Source of the DNA: Microvirga aerophila
Lineage (GTDB): Bacteria; Pseudomonadota; Alphaproteobacteria; Rhizobiales; Beijerinckiaceae
Reading direction: 5' to 3'
Length of the DNA stretch: 40,602 bases
NCBI RefSeq assembly: GCF_003332305.1
Contig: NZ_QOIO01000052.1
Span: 1 to 40,602 of the forward strand
In this document: piece by piece, positions 6,449 through 16,240 of the stretch
Position numbering within the stretch: the first letter of the stretch is position 1
How the letters are laid out: the number at the start of each line of letters is the position of its first letter
The notes under the pieces: model-generated
The model's input: only the letters and a program-made list of their open reading frames with translations
Database searches by the model: none
Told to the model about the DNA's origin: nothing
Made by a program: the position numbers and the translations under genes

Positions 6449-6674
6449 CTAGGCCTTCGTCCAGTTCTCGATCAAGCCCCGAACGGCCTCCGGCAGATCG
6501 TGCGGCCGCATGACCGAAACGGAGTCGTCCGACGCGATTTCAGCCAGGACGGCTTGGTACTGCTCGGTTTTCGCGAGCCTTATGGCCTGATGATCTTCTG
6601 GCCGCCTGTTCGGCGGTGTCGAAAGCAGGCAAGGAAGTCTGATCCACCCACGCATGTCTTTCCCTCTCCGACAT
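6449..6674 (-). pseudogene. Frameshifted small hypothetical gene
   Basis: From the ATG at 6674 the frame reads MSERERHAWVDQTSLPAFDT and then AEQAARR, then loses protein character and stops near 6543. A second frame offset by one base picks up coding-like sequence (EDHQAIRLAKTEQYQAVLAE, then VMRPHDLPEAVRGLIENW) to a TAG at 6449. The two parts join naturally around 6585-6605, as expected for a single frameshift in a gene of about 75 codons. The family is not recognised. A sequencing error is possible, as is a real gene confined to 6449-6655. Confidence 0.4.
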
Positions 6675-7034
6675 CGAACGAAAAACAGTGTGCAGCATGG
6701 CTGTTTCCTGCTGGCTCCGGCGTGCGTCGGCGCACCTGGGCGCTCAACATTGGGAATGGGGCATGGCAGAAGCGTAAAGGTCTGTTCTCGATGATGGCTG
6801 TGCGCGCCTCCGCGCCGCCGGAGCGGTGATGCTCTTTATACCAAATATCTCTTTTCGAAGCCTTCGATGCTTCGCATTCGTGAGTATGAATTCACAAAGT
6901 GGCTTAAAACCGAAGTAAAACCCGCAGATAGGCGGTTTATCCTAGTAAATAGGATCGCCTGATGCCACCAAATAGTTATGTGAAGCCAAGTTTTTGCCTG
7001 TTAGCCGTAAGTATTCCACTACGGGGAACTTTGA
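6675..7034. other. Noncoding region upstream of the metalloprotease gene
   Basis: About 360 bases with no credible gene. The right half (about 6830-7030) is A+T-rich compared with the rest of the chromosome and probably holds the protease promoter, though I see no convincing -35/-10 pair. It contains the inverted repeat at 6930-6960. A GGGGAAC ribosome site precedes the ATG at 7035. Confidence 0.5.
6930..6960. promoter_or_regulatory. Inverted repeat upstream of the metalloprotease gene
   Basis: AGGCG (6930-6934) pairs with CGCCT (6956-6960), and inside these ATCCTA (6939-6944) pairs with TAGGAT (6950-6955) around GTAAA. It lies about 75 bases before the protease start and could be an operator or a leader hairpin. 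Confidence 0.35.
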
Positions 7035-8396
7035 ATGCCAGGCATGATTTCAGTTGGTTCGACGAACGATCAGGATATGGACGGCATATTGAGCGGCGAA
7101 CGGTGGGATGCCTTGGATCTCACGTTCAGTTTCCCCACAAGCGCTTCAAATTATGAGGCCGGGTACGGCCACCAGGAGCCGCGGGCCAATTTCGAGGCTT
7201 TGAACGGCCAGCAGGCCGCAGTCGCGCGTCAGGTCTTCGCGATGGCTTCCTCATTGACGAACCTGAATTTCAGCGAGGTTGGCGAGACCGCGACATCCCA
7301 CGCCACGATCCGGCAGGCGATGTCGGACGGGCCCGCCACCGCTTGGTCTTACATGCCCGGCGCCGGCGCGGAGGCCGGCGATATCTGGTACGGCAACTCG
7401 ACCGGATGGTATGACGTGCCGGTGCTCGGCAACTACGCCTTCGGCACGATGATTCACGAAATCGGCCATACGCTGGGCCTCAAGCACGGTCACGACGGCG
7501 AAGCGGGAGGCTTCGCGGCCATGACGGCGGCTCATGACTCGATGGAATATTCGATCATGACCTACCGGTCCTACGTGGGCGCGGCCGGCCTCTCCGCCGA
7601 GAACGAGATCTGGAGCTTCGCCCAGACTTTCATGATGTACGATATCGCGGCCTTGCAGCACTTGTACGGCGCGGATTTCTCCACCAATGGGGGCAACACG
7701 ACCTATCGGTGGGATCCCGCCACAGGCGAGACCTTCGTCGACGGCGCCGGGCAGGGAAGCCCTGGAGCCAACCGGATCTTTCGCACCGTGTGGGACGGCG
7801 GCGGAGTCGACCTCTATGATTTCTCCAACTATGCCACCAATCTCATGGTCGACCTGCGCCCAGGCGAGTGGACGACAACGTCGAGCCAGCAGCTTGCCCT
7901 CCTCGGACCAGGCCATTATGCCCGCGGCAACGTCGCTAACGCTCTGCAGGTCGAAGGCGACCCCCGGTCGCTGATCGAAAACGCCCGTGGCGGGTCTGGC
8001 AACGACAAGATCATCGGAAACGCGGCTGCGAACGTTCTGTCGGGCCGCGGCGGCAATGACGTGCTCACTGGCAGAGCCGGCAAAGACATCTTCTTGTTCG
8101 ACACCAAGCCCAACAGAAGCACCAACACCGACCGCATCGCCGACTTCTCCGTGCCGGGCGACACCATCCGGCTCGAGAACGCGGTCTTTTCCAAACTCAC
8201 CAAGACCGGCACGCTTCCGGCCACCGCATTTTGGAAAGGGCCGTCGGCTCACGATGCGAATGACCGCATCGTCTATAACGGCGTGACGGGCGCGGTGCTC
8301 TACGACCCGGACGGTTCCGGCCGGGGAGCCGCCGTGCAATTCGCCACTCTGGTGAACAAGCCCAAGGTCAGTCACGTCGATTTCTTCGTGGTCTAG
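7035..8396 (+). CDS. Serralysin-type zinc metalloprotease (peptidase M10), type I secreted
   Basis: A 453-residue extracellular protease of the serralysin family. The zinc site HEIGHTLGLKH lies near residue 140, and the Met-turn SIMTYRSYVG follows about 35 residues later, as in all metzincins. The C-terminal half is a serralysin beta-roll domain with only two or three RTX nonapeptides (GGSGNDKII, GGNDVLTG). The last residues VDFFVV match the hydrophobic C-terminal signal of type I secretion substrates. There is no N-terminal signal peptide, as expected. No ABC exporter, membrane fusion protein or inhibitor gene is adjacent, so export must rely on a system elsewhere. The RTX region is shorter than in classical serralysins. 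Confidence 0.88.
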   Translation: MPGMISVGSTNDQDMDGILSGERWDALDLTFSFPTSASNYEAGYGHQEPRANFEALNGQQAAVARQVFAMASSLTNLNFSEVGETATSHATIRQAMSDGPATAWSYMPGAGAEAGDIWYGNSTGWYDVPVLGNYAFGTMIHEIGHTLGLKHGHDGEAGGFAAMTAAHDSMEYSIMTYRSYVGAAGLSAENEIWSFAQTFMMYDIAALQHLYGADFSTNGGNTTYRWDPATGETFVDGAGQGSPGANRIFRTVWDGGGVDLYDFSNYATNLMVDLRPGEWTTTSSQQLALLGPGHYARGNVANALQVEGDPRSLIENARGGSGNDKIIGNAAANVLSGRGGNDVLTGRAGKDIFLFDTKPNRSTNTDRIADFSVPGDTIRLENAVFSKLTKTGTLPATAFWKGPSAHDANDRIVYNGVTGAVLYDPDGSGRGAAVQFATLVNKPKVSHVDFFVV

Positions 8397-8707
8397 AGTT
8401 TTTTCGCGTTCCCGGAGCAGTCGGCGTCCAGGCGTTCAGGAGACGCCGGCTGCGCTTCCCCGCATGGGACATTCCTCCGGCCCTTTGGGATGACCGGGGG
8501 CTCTTGCGCTTGGTCCGGGACCCACTTACGCTTGCGGCAACAATAAGCATAAAAAGTCACGAATCGAACGAGGGCTTCAGGGAGGAAGCACTTGGGAGAA
8601 GGGACCCTCGACGTCAGCCGCAAGCTTTCCGTCAGGAAGGCGCGTCGATCCCTTTTGCGCTCCGCGTCCACACAGGCTCCTCCTTGCCAATGCGAGGGAT
8701 CGCCCCT
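8397..8707. other. Noncoding region between protease and glycerol transporter operon
   Basis: About 310 bases without a credible gene. CGGCGTC (8422-8428) and GACGCCG (8442-8448) form a 7-bp stem that may end protease transcription, although no T tract follows. The promoter of the transporter operon should lie here; the A+T-rich stretch around 8530-8555 is the likeliest place, but I see no consensus that I would defend. Confidence 0.4.
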
Positions 8708-9796
8708 GTGACACTCGTTCTCGACAACGTCAGCAAGAAGGTCGGCGCGGAGACGCATATCGGCAAAGTGTCGTTGACGCTTGAACGCGGTTCCCTCAAC
8801 GTGCTTCTCGGCGCGACGCTTTCGGGCAAGACCTCGCTGATGCGCCTCATGGCAGGCCTCGACGCACCTACGAGCGGGCGGGTCCTGGTCGACGGCAAGG
8901 ACGTAACCGGTTGTGCCGTGCAGCGCCGCAGCATCGCGATGGTCTATCAGCAGTTTATCAATTATCCGTCCTTCACGGTTTATGAGAACATCGCCTCGCC
9001 GCTGCGTGTCGCGGGCCTTTCCCGAGATGAAATTCACGCCCGGGTGCAGGAGGCCGCAAGGCTTCTCAAGCTCGAACCTTATCTCGACCGCAAGCCCCTC
9101 AACCTGTCCGGAGGGCAGCAGCAGCGTACCGCCATCGCGCGGGCGCTGGTCAAGCGCGCCGATCTGGTGCTGCTCGACGAACCTCTGGCCAATCTCGACT
9201 ACAAGCTGCGCGAAGAATTGCGCGAGGAACTGCCGAGGGTCTTTGCCGCCTCTGGCGCGATCTTCGTCTACGCCACCACCGAGCCGACCGAGGCGCTGCT
9301 GCTGGGCGGCAACACAGCGACCCTGTTCCAGGGCCAGGTCACCCAGTTCGGTCCGACCCCACGGGTCTATCGCCAGCCGCACGATCTGGTCAGCGCAGGC
9401 GTTTTCTCCGATCCGCCGCTGAACACCGTCGCGGCGCGCAAATCTGCGGGCGTCATCGCCTTGAGCACCGGCGGGGAGTTTCGTCCCACGGGCGTTTTCG
9501 CGGGTGTTCCCGATGGGGATTACACGGTGGGCTTCCGAGCGCACCATCTCGGCCTCGAACCATCGGGTGGCGACCTGTTCGCCATCCCGGCAACTGTCTC
9601 GGTCGCGGAGATCACCGGCTCGGAGAGCTTCGTCCATCTCGATGCGAGCGAACGCCGGCTCATCGCGCTCGTGCCCGGCGTGAAGCGCCTGGAGCCTGGC
9701 TCCGACGTCACGGCCTATCTCGATCCACGTCACCTTTTCCTGTTCGACGGCACGGGCCGCCTCGCGGCGGCCGACGTCGCCCAGCAGGCAGCTTGA
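8708..9796 (+). CDS. glpS: Glycerol ABC transporter ATP-binding protein GlpS
   Basis: A 362-residue ATPase of the sugar-importer (MalK/UgpC) type with an OB-like C-terminal regulatory domain. Gene order and neighbours match the glpSTPQUV glycerol importer described in Rhizobium. Walker A is GATLSGKTS, the Q loop is VYQQF, the signature LSGGQQQRTAIARAL is canonical, and Walker B is LVLLDEPLANLD. The switch histidine is missing: where importers have VTHDQ this protein has ATTEP. The partner GlpT has the opposite defect, so the pair should have one working site. I choose the GTG at 8708 because GAGGG lies nine bases upstream; an in-frame ATG at 8690 lacks a ribosome site. First gene of the operon. 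Confidence 0.85.
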   Translation: MTLVLDNVSKKVGAETHIGKVSLTLERGSLNVLLGATLSGKTSLMRLMAGLDAPTSGRVLVDGKDVTGCAVQRRSIAMVYQQFINYPSFTVYENIASPLRVAGLSRDEIHARVQEAARLLKLEPYLDRKPLNLSGGQQQRTAIARALVKRADLVLLDEPLANLDYKLREELREELPRVFAASGAIFVYATTEPTEALLLGGNTATLFQGQVTQFGPTPRVYRQPHDLVSAGVFSDPPLNTVAARKSAGVIALSTGGEFRPTGVFAGVPDGDYTVGFRAHHLGLEPSGGDLFAIPATVSVAEITGSESFVHLDASERRLIALVPGVKRLEPGSDVTAYLDPRHLFLFDGTGRLAAADVAQQAA

Positions 9797-9806
9797 GGAT
9801 CGCGCC

Positions 9807-10903
<1,097 letters not shown>

Positions 10904-10907
<4 letters not shown>

Positions 10908-11800
10908 CGAAGACCCTCAACAACAAGGCCTGGTTCCTGGTCTTGCCGGTCTTCGCCATCGTGGCGTTCTCGGCCGTGCTGCCTTTGATGACGGTGGTGA
11001 ACTATTCGGTGCAGGACACCTTCGGCAACAACCAGTTCTTCTGGAACGGAATCGGCTGGTTCCAGGAGCTGCTCGACCCGTCCAAGGAACTCGGCGGGCG
11101 CTTCTTCGAAGCCCTGTGGCGAACGCTTCTGTTCTCGGCCATCATTCTGGCGATCGAGATCCCGCTCGGAATCCTCGTGGCGCTATCGATGCCCAGGGAG
11201 GGATGGACGGTGGCGCTCTGCCTCGTCCTGATGGCGCTGCCGCTGCTCATTCCGTGGAACGTGGTGGGCACGATCTGGCAGGTCTTTGCGCGCGGCGATA
11301 TCGGGCTGCTCGGCTGGGTCGTCAACCATCTGGGCATCGACTACAACTACACCGGCGACGCCCTTGACGCGTGGGCCACCATCATCGTCATGGATGTATG
11401 GCATTGGACGAGCCTCGTGGCGCTCCTCTGCTACGCAGGCCTCAAATCGATCCCCGACGCCTATTATCAGGCGGCGCGCATCGATGGCGCGTCCCGCTGG
11501 GCGGTGTTCCGCACCATCCAGCTGCCCAAGATGCGCCGGGTGCTCCTGATCGCCGTGCTCCTGCGCTTCATGGACTCGTTCATGATCTATACGGAGCCTT
11601 TCGTGCTCACTGGCGGCGGACCCGGCAACGCCACTACGTTCCTGTCCATCGACCTCGTGAAGCTGGCGCTCGGGCAGTTCGATCTCGGCAAGGCGGCCGC
11701 CCTGTCGCTCGTCTACAACCTGATCATCCTGGCGATCTGCTGGGTCTTCTACACGGTGATGACCAACGTGGACGCCGATCGCGAGAGGGTCGAGGCATGA
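10904..11800 (+). CDS. glpP: Glycerol ABC transporter permease GlpP
   Basis: A 298-residue inner-membrane permease of the MalF-like class with six predicted helices, beginning WFLVLPVFAIVAFSAVLPL. The cytoplasmic EAA loop that docks on the ATPases is visible as AARIDGASRWAVFRTIQLP, about 90 residues before the C terminus. It forms the membrane channel with GlpQ. Start and stop overlap both neighbours by four bases (ATGA), so the permease genes are translationally coupled to glpT. The family name follows gene order; sequence alone would say sugar/polyol permease. Confidence 0.85.
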
Positions 11801-12684
11801 CCGACACCATCGCCATCGGGACCGCCGACAGGAAGGACGCGAAAACCGGAACGGTTGCGGCCAACCGTGCCCTGGCGGGCCCCCGGGTCAACGGCAAAGC
11901 CGTCGTGATGACGCTCTACCTCGTGTTCCTGATGCTGCCGATCTACTGGCTCGTGAACATGAGCCTGAAGACCAACACGGAGATCACGTCGGGCCTCACG
12001 CTCTGGCCCCGCCAAATAACCTTCGACAATTACATCCGGATCTTCACGGACCAGAGCTGGTACTCGGGCTACATCAACTCGCTCACCTACGTGGTCATCA
12101 ATACGGTGCTGTCGATTTCCTTCGCGCTGCCGGCGGCCTACGCGTTCTCACGCTATCGTTTCTTGGGCGACAAGCACCTGTTCTTCTGGCTGCTCACCAA
12201 CCGCATGGCGCCGCCGGCGGTGTTCGCCCTGCCGTTCTTCAACCTCTATTCGGCCATCGGGCTCTTCGATACGCCCTGGGCGGTCGCATTGGCGCATTGC
12301 CTGTTCAACATTCCGCTCGCCGTGTGGATCCTGGAGGGCTTCATGTCTGGCGTGCCGCGCGAGATCGACGAGACCGCCGCCATCGACGGCTATTCGTTCC
12401 CGCGCTTCTTCGTGAAGATCTTCATGCCGCTGATTGCGTCGGGCATCGGCGTCGCGGCGTTCTTCTGCTTCATGTTCTCCTGGGTTGAACTGCTGCTTGC
12501 GCGCACCCTCACCACCGTGAACGCCAAGCCGATTGCCGCCACCATGACCCGCACGATCTCCGCCTCGGGCATGGATTGGGGCATGCTGGCGGCGGCAGGC
12601 GTTCTCACCATCGTGCCGGGGGCGCTCGTGATCTGGTTCGTCCGCAATTACATCGCCAAGGGCTTTGCCCTGGGTCGGGTTTGA
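11797..12684 (+). CDS. glpQ: Glycerol ABC transporter permease GlpQ
   Basis: A 295-residue MalG-like permease. The first helix is VVMTLYLVFLMLPIYWLVNM, typical for the second permease of sugar-type importers. The EAA loop reads DETAAIDGYSFPRFFVKIF, and the C terminus ends FVRNYIAKGFALGRV as usual for this class. An N-terminal extension of about 35 polar residues precedes the first helix. The ATG at 11797 overlaps the glpP stop. It pairs with GlpP to form the channel. Symbol by operon context; unrelated to the phosphodiesterase called GlpQ elsewhere. Confidence 0.85.
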   Translation: MTDTIAIGTADRKDAKTGTVAANRALAGPRVNGKAVVMTLYLVFLMLPIYWLVNMSLKTNTEITSGLTLWPRQITFDNYIRIFTDQSWYSGYINSLTYVVINTVLSISFALPAAYAFSRYRFLGDKHLFFWLLTNRMAPPAVFALPFFNLYSAIGLFDTPWAVALAHCLFNIPLAVWILEGFMSGVPREIDETAAIDGYSFPRFFVKIFMPLIASGIGVAAFFCFMFSWVELLLARTLTTVNAKPIAATMTRTISASGMDWGMLAAAGVLTIVPGALVIWFVRNYIAKGFALGRV

Positions 12685-12696
12685 GGAGGAGCGCCC

Positions 12697-12981
12697 ATGC
12701 CTGATTTTGCCTGGATGGCCTGGACGTGGCAGACGGCGCTCTTCTTCGCCGGCATCGCAAGCCTCCTTTTGGTGATGACCGTGCTCGCCGTGTATCGCCC
12801 GGAAACGGAGCGCGTGGGAGTGCTGCGCATTCCCACCACCCGGGGCGACCGGCTCTTCATTTCGCTGCTTGGCGCGGCCTTCATCCATCTCGCCTGGCTC
12901 GGGCTCTTCGGCCCGGACCAACTCTGGTGGGCTTTCGGCCTTTCTCTCCTGTATGCGGCGGCCGTATTCCGCTTCGTGTGA
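12697..12981 (+). CDS. glpU: Small membrane protein GlpU (DUF2160)
   Basis: A 94-residue protein with three hydrophobic helices (about 10-32, 52-70 and 73-92) and the DUF2160 pattern RVGVLRIPTTRGDRLFISLL. DUF2160 genes sit between the permeases and the binding-protein gene of this transporter family; glpU of Rhizobium is the named example, and its exact role is not established. A strong GAGGAGGAG ribosome site lies between glpQ and its ATG. Function as a transporter accessory is from context. Confidence 0.8.
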   Translation: MPDFAWMAWTWQTALFFAGIASLLLVMTVLAVYRPETERVGVLRIPTTRGDRLFISLLGAAFIHLAWLGLFGPDQLWWAFGLSLLYAAAVFRFV

Positions 12982-13069
12982 GGGCAAGGTTCAAAACGAC
13001 TCTGCGGCTCGAATGAGCCGACGAGACCGACCGGCGACAAATGCCGGCCGATAATGGGAGGAAGAACAC

Positions 13070-14824
<1,755 letters not shown>

Positions 14825-14847
14825 GTCGAGCGCATATCGGAAGAACA

Positions 14848-14874
14848 GGAGGGCGCAAACGTGCCCTCCTTTTT
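14848..14874 (+). terminator. Intrinsic terminator of the glycerol transporter operon
   Basis: GGAGGGCGC and GTGCCCTCC form a 9-bp stem (one G-T pair) with an AAAC loop, followed by TTTTT. It starts 24 bases after the glpV stop and separates the operon from the convergent cation transporter gene. Confidence 0.85.
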
Positions 14875-14904
14875 CATCGCATTGGCCCCGGATCGACGGC
14901 GGTC

Positions 14905-15792
14905 CTACAAAACCACGATGCCTGCGTGCTTGGCCTTGACGTCCGGCTCGACGTGGATGGTGATCAGCGAGTCTTCGACCTCGTTCTTCAGCGCCCGCTC
15001 GAGGCGGTCGCAGATGTCGTGCGCATCCGTGACGCTCATGTGGCCCGGCACCACGAGATGGAAGTCGATGAAGGTCATGCGCCCCGCGTGGCGGGTGCGC
15101 AGATCGTGCGCCTCGATAGCGCCTTCCGCATTGCCGGCGATCACGTCGCGGACACGGGTCAATGTGGCCTCCGGCAGGGCCTCGTCCATGAGGCCCCCGA
15201 TGCTTTCCTTCATCAGGCCCCAACCCGACCAGACGATGTTGAGCGCCACGACGGAGGCGAGGGCCGGATCGAGCCAGTGCCAGCCCGTGAGCGGCACCAG
15301 AAGCAACCCTCCCAGTACGCCGACCGATGTGACCACATCGGTCAGAAGATGACGGCCATCGGCCGCAAGCGCCGGGGAGCGCCTGAGGCGGCCCTGCCGG
15401 ATGAGAACCCAGGCCCAAACGGAGTTGATAGCGGTCGCAAGTCCGTTGACAGTTAGGCCGGCGGCCGTTGCGTCGAGCGCCTTCGGGGACAGGAAGCCGA
15501 AGTAGGCCTCCCGCAGGATGGCAAGGGCCGCGACGATGATCAGCACGCCCTCGAGAACCGCGGAGAAATATTCGACCTTGTGGTGACCGTAAGGGTGGTT
15601 GGCGTCCGCCGGCTGCGCGCTCAAGCGCACGGCCAGAAAGGCTGCCACTGCCGTGACCACGTTGATGATGCTCTCGAGGGCGTCCGAATAGAGCGCAATG
15701 CTGCCCGTGAGGTGATAGGCGGCATATTTCAGAACGAAAACAATCGCTCCGACGAAAATGCTGCCAATGGCAAGTTTTTGGATCTTGTCCAT
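14905..15792 (-). CDS. Cation diffusion facilitator (CDF) family metal exporter
   Basis: A 295-residue metal/proton antiporter of the FieF/YiiP type in the inner membrane, probably for zinc, iron or cobalt. Six helices occupy about residues 8-205. The cytoplasmic HPYGHHKVEYFSA histidine motif follows helix 2, and helix 5 carries the metal ligands in DGRHLLTDVVTS (His and Asp four apart). In helix 2 the motif is SDALES rather than the D-x3-D of E. coli FieF, so metal preference may differ. The C-terminal domain (EAHDLRTRHAGRMTFIDFHL, then HVEPD) is the ferredoxin-like regulatory domain. It is monocistronic, convergent to glpV, and has a candidate promoter at 15835-15862. Confidence 0.88.
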   Translation of the reverse strand: MDKIQKLAIGSIFVGAIVFVLKYAAYHLTGSIALYSDALESIINVVTAVAAFLAVRLSAQPADANHPYGHHKVEYFSAVLEGVLIIVAALAILREAYFGFLSPKALDATAAGLTVNGLATAINSVWAWVLIRQGRLRRSPALAADGRHLLTDVVTSVGVLGGLLLVPLTGWHWLDPALASVVALNIVWSGWGLMKESIGGLMDEALPEATLTRVRDVIAGNAEGAIEAHDLRTRHAGRMTFIDFHLVVPGHMSVTDAHDICDRLERALKNEVEDSLITIHVEPDVKAKHAGIVVL

Positions 15793-15834
15793 TGCGACAC
15801 AATAATACGGATCAGCGGGGGAGGGCGAGGCGTC

Positions 15835-15862
15835 CTTATAGAGGGTGGCGAACGAGGCGCAA
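15835..15862 (-). promoter_or_regulatory. Candidate promoter of the CDF gene
   Basis: On the minus strand TTGCGC (15857-15862) and TATAAG (15835-15840) are 16 bases apart and lie about 45 bases before the ATG. The match to the -35/-10 consensus is moderate. Confidence 0.35.
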
Positions 15863-16017
15863 GCCTTTGTTTATACTTGCCAATGGCTCGCAAGTGCAGG
15901 GCTTGCGCAGAGTGGTGCCGCAGACGCCTTGGTGTCCTCACAGAATGGGACTTGCATGCGCGATATTGCTGTTGGGCCAAGAGCGAACAGCCGCATGTAG
16001 CGAGGGCCGCCGCTCCT

Positions 16018-16060
16018 CTCCTCCCCCTTACGTCTGTTCATTCTGAACAGCGGGGAGGAG
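16018..16060. repeat. Two-stem inverted repeat
   Basis: CTCCTCCCC (16018-16026) pairs with GGGGAGGAG (16052-16060), and inside it CTGTTCA (16034-16040) pairs with TGAACAG (16044-16050). Both stems are perfect (9 and 7 bp). It lies in noncoding DNA and may be a transcript-end hairpin or a mobile repeat. Confidence 0.5.
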
Positions 16061-16154
16061 GTGGAGGTGGGGGTCGTAAAGTCGGGGCGCCGTGCTTCGT
16101 TGTTAGAGCACGCGGCCGCTACAGCCTCACCTCCCCATCAATCACCTAGTCGCA

Positions 16155-16206
16155 CCAACCCCCACCCGACCGCTTCGCGGCCACCCTCCCCTCAAGGGGG
16201 AGGGAA
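16155..16206. repeat. Dispersed GGGGAGGG-type palindromic repeat
   Basis: CCCTCCCC (16184-16191) pairs with GGGGAGGG (16197-16204); next to it lies CCGC-TTCG-CGG. This arrangement, a pyrimidine/purine palindrome beside a GCGAAGCGGTC-like block, is a familiar intergenic repeat of Hyphomicrobiales. It lies 35 bases after the cyclase stop and may double as its terminator. Confidence 0.5.
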
Positions 16207-16240
16207 CAGGCGCGCGGCAACTTTGGGGTCGGTCGGCGCG

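Larger units (their letters stand above)
15793..16240. other. Noncoding region rich in inverted repeats
   Basis: About 450 bases between the CDF gene and the cyclase gene, both on the minus strand. It contains a candidate CDF promoter, a two-stem inverted repeat at 16018-16060 and a dispersed-type palindrome at 16155-16206. I see no protein gene or recognisable RNA in the rest. Confidence 0.5.

Noticed and set aside
6425..6829. A 134-codon plus-strand frame after tRNA-Gly
   Set aside because: Composition is unnatural, and the opposite strand has better protein character in two offset frames.
16034..16050. CTGTTCA-TTC-TGAACAG as a LexA (SOS) operator
   Set aside because: Spacing and half sites do not fit the alphaproteobacterial LexA box (GTTC-N7-GTTC), and no SOS gene is adjacent; kept only as an inverted repeat.
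15840..16240. A possible CRISPR array in the repeat-rich noncoding stretch
   Set aside because: The repeats are two different palindromes present once each, with no regular repeat-spacer pattern and no cas genes.
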